The notes under the pieces: model-generated
What the model saw: only the letters and a program-made list of their open reading frames with translations
Databases searched by the model: none
What the model was told of the DNA's origin: nothing
Position numbers and translations under genes: made by a program
Shown: positions 35,001 through 46,149 of the stretch, piece after piece
How the letters are laid out: each line of letters begins with the position of its first letter
Numbering within the stretch: position 1 is the first letter of the stretch
From: Astropecten irregularis
Lineage: Eukaryota; Echinodermata; Asteroidea; Paxillosida; Astropectinidae
Length of the DNA: 64,000 bases
Assembly (NCBI GenBank): GCA_963971285.1
Contig: OZ020263.1
Span: forward strand, 1,674,001 to 1,738,000
Direction: 5' to 3'

Positions 35001-38000
35001 TGTCAAGTTCAAGTAAATACGAAAAAAATTATAAACCTCGAGTGTTTCAAAAAGTAGTTCATGATAGAAATACTGAAACTGTGAACAACTGACCTTTCGC
35101 ACTGCATCGCGCATTCTGCGACCCGACATTGTCCTGATATGTAAAGAAAGAGAGAAAAATAAGCTTAAATTACCTTTTCCAAAATAAAAACTTTTTTTTA
35201 ACGTTTTACAGAAATATTTTGCAGATCCTTTCAATGCCCTTAAACAAAACTTGAAAAACTTGATTTGCAAATTCATAGATCGTTACCATGGATACCACAG
35301 GCAATTAAATTACGCTTAAAGAATGTAATCACTTGATGACCATTCGGATGAAAGAAAAAATCAAAATGGACTCACGTGAATTCACCGGGAACGGCCGCAA
35401 TGGCAAACTGACCGATACGTATCAACTGAGTATCCACAATAGACGGACCCCACGGGTAAGGCTCCAACATCTACATTATAAATCAAGAACAAAAAACACC
35501 TAGACTATTAGACAGTTGACCTTACTCTGCTACTTTCACTTCATTCCTTGGAGACCATAATTTTGGAAAACATCAGTTTTGGTTTTGAGTGAAAAACTAT
35601 TGCATGTTCACTTTAATAATAATTATGATGTAGTTGTTTGAATGCAGGGCGCGTCAAAGAAAGTTGACCGAGAAAAAATAATGATGTTTTTTCTAATAAG
35701 CAGGAGAGAGTGTTTGTTCAATATATGTAACTTGACTGAATTTTGAGTGTCATTTGTTTGTTTTGAAAAACATCACCAATCCCGGTCAACTTCTTTTTGA
35801 CTCGCTCTGTATGCACATTCTCCCCTTAACTATGTGTTCAACTTAAAGATTAGTTGTAAAAACTGACTGACCGTATTCTCACAACGACACCTTAATGGCT
35901 AAAGATGAATGAGCTTGGTTAAGAAAACAAATCTAAATCAAGTTATTGCCAATCCGACTTTTTCTAAAATTGACCCAATGTATCCATTTCATTCACAGTT
36001 TTCACTAATGCCGTGGAAAAACAGGATTTTACTGATGAAAATGAACTTCCAAAATGAATTGAAATGGAAACGATTGCATTACCTCTCCAACAGGGAGTAA
36101 CACTGGCTTTGGTTTTTGGCATTCTACCATCTCGGCTGACGGCTTCTTGATGAAGGATACGATTAATTTCCAGAATAAATCTCCTTCAGTGTCACCTGTG
36201 GAACACGCAAACATTCCAGTTACTGTCACTTTAACGGAGAACAGAGAAAATCACCCAAGCAGGATTCGAACCTGTGACTGCCATAATTATATTATAACAG
36301 AAGGGCAACTGACTGAGTCCTGCGTCAGCAGTGTACGACAATGTCAATGGGCCTTGTTTGGTTGTCAGTCAGAAGCCACAAATACATTCTGATTACCATC
36401 AATCAAGGAGAGCAAAGAAATGCTACTGAAGCAGAAATCGAACCAGGAACAACCATATTACTGCAACAGAAGCTCTACCGACTGAGTCCTGTGTCAGTGG
36501 TGTCCCAAAATACCAATGGCATTTGCCAGGTTGCCAGTCAGAAGCCACAAAATCACACAAAGATATTGTTTGCCAGACAAACTTGATTTCTTTGAAAGAC
36601 AAGGCTTGATACATTCATATAAATTCAATTGAACTACATCGAATCTGAACGAACCTTGTTTGAAATTGAACGCTCCTGGTCCGTCAGTCGTCCCTGCAGC
36701 AAAGCTAAATCCCATGGCTGCTTTGCAGGTAGGGCCCTTAAAGGGAAAACAGAAATATGGGCACAACGTAATCATTTATCAATTGTTAACTGCAACTTTT
36801 TAATTTTTGTTTGGCTTTTGGTTTAGACTTAGATATTGAAAACGAGGATATAAATCTGTTGATGACAATGAAATAAACAATGACAACACTGAAAATAACA
36901 ATGCATCAATAACAATTACAATGATAACAAAAACAATGATATCAATAACAAAAACAATGACGATGACGATGACACTGACAATGCCAATGACCATTAAAAT
37001 GACAGGGATGACAATCATTTTAACAATGACACCAACAATGACAATGACAGAGAAGGGGATAACAATAATGGAAATGACAACAAATATAAGATGGGCAATG
37101 ACAAGGGCAATGACAAAGGTGATGAGCCAGGCCAATGACAATATTAAAGACGTGGAACAAACAAGGACAGTCTGGACACACACGCTGTGTACTTACTTTG
37201 AATGTGTCATTGTACACCGCTTCTTGCTTTGTCATGTCAACATACTTGTGGATGCTGCTGACTGGTCCACTCAGTTTCTTGGTGGCGCTCTTGTACAACT
37301 CCTAATGAAGGGCAAAGAAAAGATGCACTATTAAGCCGTGTCTCAAATCTCTGGCTGCGACCGCAAATAATACACAAGTCTATGGAAACGGCTGCAGTCA
37401 CTGGCTAGTGGCTGCCATAGGTGCGTGTGTAATTTACAGCCGCAGCCAGAGATTTGGGACACAGCCTTACTGTATTCTCTCCACGAACAGTCCATTCAGA
37501 CATAATAGGGGTTACAGTCCTCTGGACTTTCAGGTGACCAGCATTTCTGTGACCATTTTCTTGACTACTTGAAGCCTATTATGTTAAGGCTTGATCGGGG
37601 ATCGGGGATTTGTTTTTTACAATATATACCAAAACTTACCATTGCCTTGTTGTACTGGTATTCCGCTATGATCTGGGTGCTTTCAAACATGTCCACTCCA
37701 GGCCCAAAAGCGATACATTTCTGGCTCTGAAGCCAAAAGGAGAGGAAAAACAGACAGAAAAAACGATCAGACATAATTAAGCTGTCAAATGTTTCACAGA
37801 GAAAGATGCAAACCAGTTGGATTAATCCAACGCAACTATTTGCAGTATTGTACATAAGTTGTGTCTGCACTTTAATACATGAAAGATTTGTTTTAAAGTA
37901 ATAAAAGCATCTGTGTTTTTCAAAACTGAAGCATGTAGTGCTGCGAGGAAATTGAAAATGGTGGAAATTATGTGGATACAATATACATTGTCAACATTTG

Positions 38001-41000
38001 TCAACAATTGATGCCTGTCTAGCGCCCTCTATTGGTGGTGCACCTATTGTTATATTATAAAGGTTAAAAGGTTAAAGGTTAACTCAAGTTGTTTTTTATT
38101 ACCTTGCCACCACAGGTGCTGGAGTTGAAATCACACGGCTTGCCCGTGTCGATACATTTGGCTCCATTGGTGTTGGGTGAGACGTCGCCAAGATTGGCGG
38201 ATGCAAATGCGGCGACAAATTTACCCTGAAAGAGTTTCCATTACAAAGAACATATCTTTATTTATGTGCATTCAACAAATATGTAATTTTTGTAAAAATC
38301 TGAAATAACCATGAGAGTATCTTGTCAATGGACCGTTCCGACTTTGCTCTTAAGCCCCGCTCATACATGTATGTGTGTTTTACATACTGTATGTGACCGA
38401 GTTTGATTGAGGCTTTCATGGTCACCTGATTAAAAGTGTCCTCCGATTGGTCAATGCCCATATTTTGAATGATAGTCCGGAAGGGTCCATTGGATTTCAT
38501 GACCAAAAGAATCTTGACGACACCTCTCGTTATTATCCCTGGAGCCAATTTCAAAGCACTGGTTAATAATAGTAAGCAATGCTTCTCTGCTTAACATAGA
38601 AGAAAGATTTGCTTAAGCGTTCAAATATTTCATTGGTTTTCTGGCAAAAGTGTGGGAATTTGCAGTGTTGCTCTATCATAACTGTTTGGAAGGGAGTCAT
38701 GAACAAGAAAATCTTCTTTAAATTTGGAAAACAATTATTTCTGAAGCAAAGATAAACCTTTTTTGTTTGTGAAATAAATCTGTATAATCTGATTTCTTTT
38801 TTTCAGGCCTTGAATTTGGTTCTGAAAGGGGCAAGGCCACTTTTCCATTGCAAGGGGCACTTCCATTGGAAAATCATAATGTCTATGGAAACATTTGAAG
38901 GGGCACCAAGGCCATGGCCTCCGTTAAATTCAAGCCTAGGTTTTTGTGCACTTCTTCTGGGAACAGGAAATGTTTCTCCATATTTTCACACAATTCTTGG
39001 TGGATTTTTAAACAAATATTACAGGGGCATTCAGTAAACCCACCTTGCCTGGCCTGGCCTTCGGATTGAAATAGCCCTCCATAAGCTGGGAGGCGTAGCC
39101 CTTGTTGTCTCCACTGATTAGATGGTTGGTGTTGTTCATGCTGGTACCGTGAACCGCAAACCAGCTACGACAAACAAATACAGCAAATCTATCAGATAAC
39201 ATTCTTTAGCCATTCCCAAGCCTACATTCACCGTCTCATTCATATAGAGGGCGTGCACGTGACGTCACTTGACAGCTTATCGGCCATTTCGGACGGCACG
39301 CGTACGCACACACGTCGCGTATGCGCGCACACGTACGTACCAGACAGCATCATTATATGCACGCACTTCTGCGTCTGCGTACGCGTCCGGTTGATTTGCA
39401 AGCTACGCAAACACATGTGGGTTACATACACTGTACGTACGTGCATTATACATGTGTACAGCGTTGCTGTCCAAAATGGCGTCCTGATCACGTGACAGCA
39501 CACCCTCTATAGTGTGGGTTAGCTAGGGCCAATTTCACGGCTTACTTACTTGATCATGCCAAGGTCTGCTCCATCCTTGTCTACCAGTTTAAGGACAGTC
39601 ATGAGTTTATCTACGTTTGACGTGTATCTGCAAGTAAACAATACAACAAAGATAATGCCCTATCAGTGTGTACATCTTCTATCATTTGTTTTGACAACAA
39701 TAGAGGCCTTGAACAAGTGAAAATCTTTGTTTAGCACGAGTACAAACCTTTCACAAGATATAATGCGTTGAGTATTATAAAATGGCTGCTAATTTAAGGC
39801 ATATATTTATTGAATAATATTCTTTAAAATTTCAGTAGGCCTAATAATCAACATTTTGCTTTGAAACAAAGGGACTCTTCAATTTGATATTGAGACGTCT
39901 TCATCCGAAACAAATTTGTCCCGTTTTACCACAAAAAAGATGAAATTCCATTTTTCCTTTGAAAAAAAAAAATGGAACGGAATGTGTTCAATGTATCATT
40001 TTGTAGTCTCACAATCTCCGAAAGACATGTTAAATTTTCAAATTTGTCAATTGAAAATCCCTTTAAGAGTGCACCCCGAAATTCAGCAGAATTCTTGACG
40101 ATGCACCTTGAGCTTGCATTATGGGACTTACTTGGCCCGTTCCTGCTTAGGATTGTTGGCATAGGCACTTGGGCTTCGATTGATGTTGGACTTGAAGAGA
40201 TTACCCGCATTGTAATACACGTTGCCATCTACCATGCTGTCGTGGGCATTCTCAATACTCTGAGGAAAGAAAATTGTTTAATTGATTGATGGATTGATTG
40301 ATTTATCGATCTTTGGTTGATCCATCAATTGATCAATTTTTTTATTTATTAATTGATTTTATGATTGATCGATTACTTGACTGATTGATTGGTCCATTGA
40401 ATGAATGATCCATTGATGAACGATTGATCGATCGATTGATTGATGACAGATTGATCCATCCATTGATCAATTATTTGATTAATTGATTGATTTTTTGATT
40501 GATCGATTGCTTACATTGGTCAATTGATTGATTAATCAACTGGTTGATTAATTGATCGATCGATGACCGATCAATCCATTGATTGATCAATCGATTGGTT
40601 AATTGATCGATTGATTGATTGATTCACCGTTTGCTCTCAAACTGTTTGCGGTTCAAAATTACACAAGTCTTCTATTGTCAACCAACCTGAACTATGCCGT
40701 CGACCTGGGCATGGAATGCTTCCGGGATGAACCCCAGGGAAGTGACTTGGAAGAGGACGTGCTCCAGGAATCCGGCCACTCCGGAATGGGAATGCGTCCC
40801 ACTGATGGCAACGTTCTGGATGGAGTAAAGGTCCTTGTACTTGGCCTGGAGCTTCTTGATAACCTACAGAGAGAGAGAAGGAATTGATAAAGGATGACAC
40901 ACAGTCCTGCCTGGGATTGTGGCCACAACAGCTGCCACATACGGTGCTACAGAGGAGGTTGCAGTGGGCTGGAAGGAACAACTGATGATGCTCTTGCCTG

Positions 41001-42454
41001 GTTGTCTTCTCTGGACTTGGCACATTAGTCTGTATGCTTTTCATACAAAAGAAGGAAAAGATGCTTTCCCAATATTTAGTTTTCTTTCACCGATGACGAT
41101 CAATTTTTTGGCAATTGATTAATTTGAAGGATTATACTACTTGATGCCTTCCGTTTCAGTTGAATTGGGCATTGTGGGTCTTGGGCAGGAGTTTTGCACA
41201 TGTTTATCACACTGCATCTAATCTAAGGTTAGGCCCCTTTCTGTTCAGTACGAGTTGAAATTCAGTACATGATAAATTTTGTAAAATGCCTTCTGCAAAA
41301 GGGGTACATTGCATCCTTGGATGGGCAGGGCAAGTTGAGATGGTGCTAAGGGCGTTTCCTCTTGAATCTCAAAATGCCAGTAGAAACATTTCAAGAATGA
41401 GGAAGATTCATGCACGACCAAAGAAGGGGTCAGTGGAGACAAGTGCCTCTCTGGCCCCTGTAGTGACCGTAGCAAGGCGTTTAAACTCTCAATGCAAAAC
41501 GTAGCTAGACTGACCTCTAAAGTGACCAGTTGGTCTTGCATGCCGGCGTCAATGCTGACAAAGACCACCCGGTCGTCTGGCTTAGCGACGTCGGCGATAA
41601 TAAAGGCTCGGCTGAACTGTCGGAGGTGAATACCCCCAGTCACCTGTGAAGGATTGGCATATCCCATCTACGAAAAAATAATGAGAAACAAAAATAAGCC
41701 TTGTGAATATTATATTAATATATTTCATTACAATAGTCAATATTTGCACTATAATAATTCACTTTTCAAAACTTACTAGTTATGCAACCCCAGTTCTGCA
41801 TAGCTGACATTTCAATTTCAATTGGTTAAACATTACTTGCATCCAGTAAGTTAGTTAGCTTAAGATTAAAGGATAAATTGCTTGTACTTTCCGTCAGTGG
41901 AGCTCTCTCGTTGGCATTGTTCATTATTTTGGGAAAACAAAACAGCGGTAACCAGTGAAACTTGCCGATTGTTAGGTTCATGAACCTCCTGTGTTTTTAT
42001 CATAATTATGCACAACATGCGCAACCCAACGTATTTACGGTCGTACTTGTGTGTGATAAAAACACAGAAGGGTCCATCCCGAACTTTACAAAAACAGCTC
42101 AAACTGTCAAAGTGAAACTCCGTCTCAAAATCGAATGTAAAATCAAATTAAATTTGGGCACGAGACATGACAATACAGACACGATGCTGTATTCTGTATT
42201 TAAACAGTTAATATGAAAACATGTTCACAAGTCAATCAGTATACCATGTTGGCTTCTGCAGCAGGCCCAGTAATGTCAGCTATCCCCACACCAATTTTGT
42301 AGTTGGCTTGACTGTCCATGGCCTTTCGTGCGCTCTGTAAAACTTCATTGGACATTTTTGACCACTTGATACTCGGACCACCAGAAACCGCCTGGACGAA
42401 GACGGATAAAGTCTGAATAAGGAGCAGCGTCCACATCATGTTTCGGCCCACCAT
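32067..42454 (-). CDS. ASAH2: Neutral ceramidase paralog B, secreted, catalytic motifs intact
   Basis: Neutral ceramidase (zinc-dependent N-acylsphingosine amidohydrolase). Minus-strand exons: 42454-42245, 41667-41515, 40863-40687, 40259-40132, 39627-39550, 39164-39044, 38225-38103, 37726-37640, 37301-37197, 36736-36655, 36195-36083, 35470-35376, 35133-35094, 34845-34747, 34626-34531, 34090-33947, 33770-33717, 33059-32971, 32247-32067; 2175 nt, 724 residues, TAG stop at 32069-32067. The N-terminus has a hydrophobic signal segment (WTLLLIQTLSVFV); Met1 or Met6/7 could be the start. NYKIGVGIADITGPAA opens the catalytic domain. Zinc ligands: His145 (GTHSHSG), His254 (NWFAVH), Glu489 (VPGEFTTMSGRR), Tyr in NTYSDY (526-529). 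The nucleophile Ser305 lies in an intact GDVSPN, and NRSP is present. All introns obey GT-AG; donors after exons 2, 10 and 13 are weak (GTCAGT, GTTCGT, GTCAGT). The C-terminal Ig-like domain ends in SREFQVTA. This looks like the active enzyme of the pair. Confidence 0.95.
32330..32415 (-). mobile_element. tRNA-derived SINE, intron 18 of ceramidase B
   Basis: Minus strand: a tRNA-like head (GGCTGGATAGCTCAGATGG, B box near GTTTCGAATCCCGCTCC) and the tail matching AATTTGTCTTTGTTCACC. It resembles an intact tRNA-like head but lacks the folding quality of a real tRNA gene and has the SINE tail. Confidence 0.8.
33075..33175 (-). mobile_element. tRNA-derived SINE copy, intron 17 of ceramidase B
   Basis: Same family as at 32330: GAGCGGGATTCGAAACAGG on the plus strand is the inverted B box, preceded by the AAGTGAACAAAGAAAAACTG tail. 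Confidence 0.7.
34198..34420. mobile_element. MITE with GGGGCCAATTTCATAGAGCT ends, intron of ceramidase B
   Basis: GGGGCCAATTTCATAGAGCT with GCTTAAGCA and the inverted AGCTCTATGAAATTGGGCCC bound 223 bp. Confidence 0.85.
36245..36505 (-). mobile_element. Two adjacent tRNA-like SINE copies, intron 10 of ceramidase B
   Basis: GCAGGATTCGAACCTGTGAC with AACTGACTGAGTCC, then AGAAATCGAACCAGG with CTACCGACTGAGTCC, are two similar inverted tRNA-like heads about 170 bp apart. They appear to be a tandem pair. Confidence 0.6.
36850..37140. repeat. Simple repeat rich in ACAATGAC and ATGACA
   Basis: Imperfect AATGAC/ACAATA tandem repeat of about 290 bp inside intron 9 of ceramidase B. Long open frames here on both strands are low-complexity artefacts. 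Confidence 0.9.
37336..37466. mobile_element. MITE with GCCGTGTCTCAAATCTCTGG ends
   Basis: GCCGTGTCTCAAATCTCTGG and the inverted CCAGAGATTTGGGACACAGC bound about 131 bp, in intron 8 of ceramidase B. A second copy is at 58625-58757. Confidence 0.85.
38336..38492. mobile_element. MITE with CAATGGACCGTTCCG ends, intron 6 of ceramidase B
   Basis: CAATGGACCGTTCCGAC and the inverted CCGGAAGGGTCCATTG bound 157 bp; same family as 10623-10780 in ceramidase A. Confidence 0.85.
39243..39511. mobile_element. CpG-rich MITE with TATAGAGGGCGTG ends
   Basis: TATAGAGGGCGTGCACGTGA and the inverted TCACGTGACAGCACACCC-TCTATA bound 269 bp full of ACGTACG, GCGTACGC and CACACGT stretches, unlike the AT-rich intron around it. 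Confidence 0.75.
40290..40625. repeat. Simple repeat of TTGATTGA/TCGATCGA units
   Basis: About 335 bp of imperfect ATTG/ATCG tetranucleotide repeat immediately before exon 3 of ceramidase B on the plus strand, that is, in intron 3. Confidence 0.92.
41966..42110. mobile_element. MITE remnant with GATTGTTAGGTTC ends, intron 1 of ceramidase B
   Basis: CGATTGTTAGGTTCATGAACC and GTGTTTTTATCA face TGATAAAAACACAGAAGGGTC and CGAACTTTAC; related to 43586-43732. Confidence 0.6.
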
Positions 42455-42618
42455 CTTGTTGTAGAAGTTACTAAAGTGTGATTTTCATGGAAAAGTTGTA
42501 GGGCCTAACAGAATGCGAAACGTCCCGGTTGTTTTTGGTATGTGTTCTGCTAAATTCTTCACTCATGTAACACACATATCAGGTGATTCATTCACAGAGC
42601 CTCACGTCACGTGATGAG

Positions 42619-42885
42619 CAGGGGCCAATTTCATAGAGCTGCTTAGCACAAAAAATTGCTTAGCACAAAAATAGCTTGCCCAATAAAATAAACCACTATC
42701 GAAAATTCCATTTGATATTCATGGTCAGCGAACAACAGCCAAAGAACAATCACAATAATAATATATAATTCTTGTATAGGGATACACAACACACGGAAAT
42801 TTAATTGTTAATCCTGTTTTTATTCAGACAGAAATCTCATGCTTAGCGAATTTTAGTGCTAAGCAGCTCTATGAAATTGGCCCAG
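42619..42885. mobile_element. MITE with GGGGCCAATTTCATAGAGCT ends, upstream of ceramidase B
   Basis: Same family as 34198-34420; the ends GGGGCCAATTTCATAGAGCT and AGCTCTATGAAATTGGCCC are 267 bp apart. It lies about 165 bp upstream of the ceramidase B start codon. Confidence 0.85.
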
Positions 42886-43585
42886 AGCCGTGGATTATAC
42901 AGGGCGCCCTCAGTCACCTCTTCAGCTTCAACAACAGAATGCTTGAGAAATTAACGATAACGAGCGACTGAAAGCCAGTCTAGTGTTTAATTTTAGAAAT
43001 TTGATTCGTCTGGTACCTAGACTTCTATCGTATTCGATGACCGCGACAAGGAGTGCCTGGTACCGAATGCATGGAGGTCGTGCATTATTTTGATGACAGA
43101 CAAACCTGAACGACACGTACGCAAGAAAGCTCGGTCAACTTGAACTTGGAACTAGTCTTGAAAGTTATTTACAATACAGTTTTATCGGCCGGCTGGACAA
43201 CTGCAGGGCTGACTGACTGAGGTAGGCTTTGAGTAGCTTTGCTGTTGGATTTAAACGTCTAAAGATCTCGCGATCTCGATATTGATTTTTGGTAAGTTAG
43301 TTCAGGTTGTCTTGCTCTTTTTTTTTTAATTCTTATGAAGTTATGATACGGTAATCAGATACGTCTTTGATTTTGTAGTCGTCATGGTCGTGAGCCTAGC
43401 CCTAAGTTCTAACGTAGGCCCGATGAACGTGAACTTTATTTTCGTCGAGCCAAAACTAAGCTATGGTGTTCTTCTTGTGATGATTGATCAATTTATGATC
43501 ATTGAGGAGTTGAAGTTTGACGTCATTGACATTGTTGAGGCCCAACTTGTATATTTCATTTTGATCAGCATGAGTGACCAATTTG

Positions 43586-43732
43586 GCGATTGTTAAGTTC
43601 GGGACCCTCTTCTTGTGTTTTTATCACACGCTTGAACGGCCAGCAATCCATTCCGTTGCCCATGCTGTGGCCTGTGCCATTTGATAAACACACAGGGGGG
43701 TCCCAAACTTTACAATCGCCTGACCATTGGCA
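43586..43732. mobile_element. MITE with GGCGATTGTTAAGTTCGGGA ends
   Basis: GGCGATTGTTAAGTTCGGGA and TGTGTTTTTATCA at the left, TGATAAACACACAGG and CCCAAACTTTACAATCGCC at the right; 147 bp, between ceramidase B and the third first-exon. Confidence 0.85.
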
Positions 43733-43931
43733 TGTTAAGTTACTTTTTTAAAGTACTGGCACAGTGGCAGTGCCATTTGCAAAATGTGCACTCTGCGCAA
43801 CGCAGCGGCAGAGATGGAGTGCAGTAATATCGATAATATGCAAATTAGGCTTGCCCTTCATTGACGTGGATGAGCACTGTATACTCAGTGCTTGTGAGAG
43901 CACGTGAGAAAAAAATCACAATATGCTTGCT

Positions 43932-43995
43932 CAGGTGGGATTCGAACCCACGACCTCCTGCTTACTAGTGCAGATGCCTTACCTGCTAGTTGTAT
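43932..43995 (-). mobile_element. tRNA-like SINE head
   Basis: GGTGGGATTCGAACCCACGA on the plus strand is an inverted B box; CTTACCTGCTAG nearby is a degenerate A box. Its 5' part does not fold as a good tRNA. Confidence 0.55.
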
Positions 43996-44208
43996 CGGTG
44001 TCGAGTTTACACATAATTATTAGTTTGTGTATATAAGAGATTGAACGTAATTCAAGGATTGTAGTTGGAAATTTGGAAAAGATTGTTTCTTTATTGGGCT
44101 AATGCTCTTGAAAAATTCACGGGACTCAAATGATTGACACGTGATGCCTCCATTGGAAGGCCTCCTTGTGTATTGAAAATGGATAAACTTACCATGGGAG
44201 TTTCAGCT

Positions 44209-46149
44209 GGGTCATTCCGTGTCAATTCAACGCGCTTTGGAACCCGACCGACTCGGATTTCAATGAAATTTGGTATGCTTATTGGCCTCCATGAGAAACC
44301 CTCAGAACCGAAATTTTATGTAATTTGGTCCATTACTTTTTGAGATACGGGTTAACGAACTTTTGACTAATTAGCACAATCTGTCGCATTCAAACAGCCA
44401 TATCTCCAGAAGTAAAGAACCTACAGAAATAAATTTTACATCATTCTAAAGCTCTTATAATGGCCTTCATTTTGTAAAATAAAACCAAAATTGTTTCATG
44501 TACGACAAAAAAGTTACGTTAAAATTTGACCTTTGACCTCGATTAAAAAAAATGCGTATTTTTCAAAATGCATAATTTTTATTTCAATTTTAGCTTGACA
44601 TGTAAGTAACATCTCCAGAAAAATTTGGAGTGGGCGCTCATATACTTTTGGAGTTATGATAATTTAAACATCGGATTTCGAGGATAAAACCTGTAAATAT
44701 GCATTAACATGTGCATTGTACATATACTTATGTACAGGTAATCCATGTAAATCCATGTATAGTAATGCATGTGCAAAAATATGAAGTATTTTGGCCTTTC
44801 TAGCCATTTTCAAGTAAGCATAACTACAAAACTGTACAAAAGCCCATCCTTAATCTTTTACATGTTGCTGCATTCTAAACACAAGGCCCTATATCTTCCG
44901 GGAAGGGGGGGGGGGGTGGTTGGGTGGGCTAGTGTACCTGTCAGCCAAGCATGTTAACTAAGGGGCCTGTTTGTTTAACGCACAGGATCCCAGATTTGGG
45001 GATCAAGGTCCTATGCAGGGTACGCTAAAATGATATCCGGATCTGCTGGATTCGTGATCTTGTGCATTAAACAAACAGGGCCTAACCTAGTCATCTCCAT
45101 TCCATCAGAGTTTTTGTTGCAAATTTCATTTCCTTTGCAGGCATCTTTTACGTGTTTAGTCTCTGTAATACTAAAGTTTCCACAATTGTTACTATTCTGA
45201 GAGTGCATCAAGTAATGTGTAATCGTGTATTTAAGCAACTAGCAATTGTTCCTTCCAGCTATTAAACAATGGTAAACCGTAAGCTGTGAATTCCTTCAGT
45301 TTACACAGATACTCTCAGGATATAAAATAGTAATAATTGTGGAAACTGTTACAGAAATCAGATCTGTTTACTTGATGTCTGCAAAAGAAATGAAATCTGC
45401 AACAAAAAAATTATGATGGAATGGAGATGACTAGGTTAGTTAACATGCTTGGCTGACAGTTGCAGTACCCCCCCCCCCTGAATATATAGGGCCCAGAGCA
45501 ACATCTAAAAGATTAAGGATGGGCTTTTGTACAGTTTTGCAGTTATGCTAACTTGAAAAGGGCTAGATAGGCCAAAATACTTCATATTTGTGCACATGCA
45601 TTACTATACATGGATTACATGCACATAAGTATATATGTACAATGCACATGTTAATGCATATTTACAGGTTTTATCCTCAAAATCCGATGTTAAAATGATC
45701 ATAACTCCAAAAGTATATGAGCGCCCACTCCAAATTTTTCTGGAGATGTAACTTACATGTCAAGCTAAAATTGAAATAAAAATTATGCATTTTGAAAAAT
45801 ACGCATTTTTTTTAATCGAGGTCAAAGGTCAAATTTTAACGTAACTTTTTTGTCGTACATGAAACAATTTTGGTTTTATTTTACAAAATGAAGGCCATTA
45901 TAAGAGCTTTAGAATGATGTAAAATTTATTTCTGTAGGTTCTTTACTTCTGGAGATATGGCTGTTTGAATGCGACAGATTGTGCTAATTAGTCAAAAGTT
46001 TGTTAACCCGTATCTCAAAAAGTAATGAACCAAATTACATAAAATTTCGGTTCTGAGGGTTTCTCATGGAGGCCAATAAGCATACCAAATTTCATTGAAA
46101 TCCGTGTCGGTCGGGTTCCAAAGCGCGTTGAATTGACACGGAATGACCC
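44209..46149. mobile_element. Long-inverted-repeat (foldback) DNA element, GGGTCATTCC ends, 4-bp AGCT target duplication
   Basis: The left arm beginning GGGTCATTCCGTGTC at 44209 is matched in reverse complement by the right end at 46149. The arms, each roughly 0.9 kb, run nearly to the centre around 45230-45270, so the whole 1941 bp element is a large imperfect palindrome. AGCT flanks both ends (44205-44208 and 46150-46153), consistent with a 4-bp target duplication. No transposase frame is visible; it is non-autonomous. The left arm is longer because of a nested insertion. A G-rich tract marks both arms (about 44903 and 45468). Superfamily not assigned. Confidence 0.85.
44962..45082. mobile_element. 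Nested MITE, PIF/Harbinger-like, TAA target duplication
   Basis: A 121 bp insertion present in the left arm of the foldback element but missing from the right arm. Its ends are GGGGCCTGTTTGTTTAA and the inverted TTAAACAAACAGGGCC, with TAA on each side (44959-44961, 45083-45085). The right arm shows the empty site. A 3-bp TAA duplication and G/C-rich ends fit PIF/Harbinger-type MITEs; the family assignment is inference. Confidence 0.75.

Larger units (their letters stand above)
42886..44192. other. Upstream region of ceramidase B, intergenic or alternative first intron
   Basis: Apart from the repeats listed at 43586 and 43932 I see no coding exon. In particular no ceramidase exon-2-type sequence (MGYA start) is present, so the third first-exon has no exons of its own here. 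If that exon was ever spliced to gene B, this stretch was intron. Confidence 0.5.

Noticed and set aside
36800-37334. Open frames of 127 and 137 codons on opposite strands
   Set aside because: Both come from the ACAATGAC simple repeat; Met/Thr- and Ile/Val-rich low complexity.
41245-41514. Extension of ceramidase B exon 2 in the open frame beyond 41515
   Set aside because: The donor at 41514 and the intron phase match paralog A, and the extension has no family similarity.
43384-43596. 70-codon open frame on the plus strand upstream of ceramidase B
   Set aside because: It runs into the MITE at 43586 and shows no domain; divergent-gene status is not supported.
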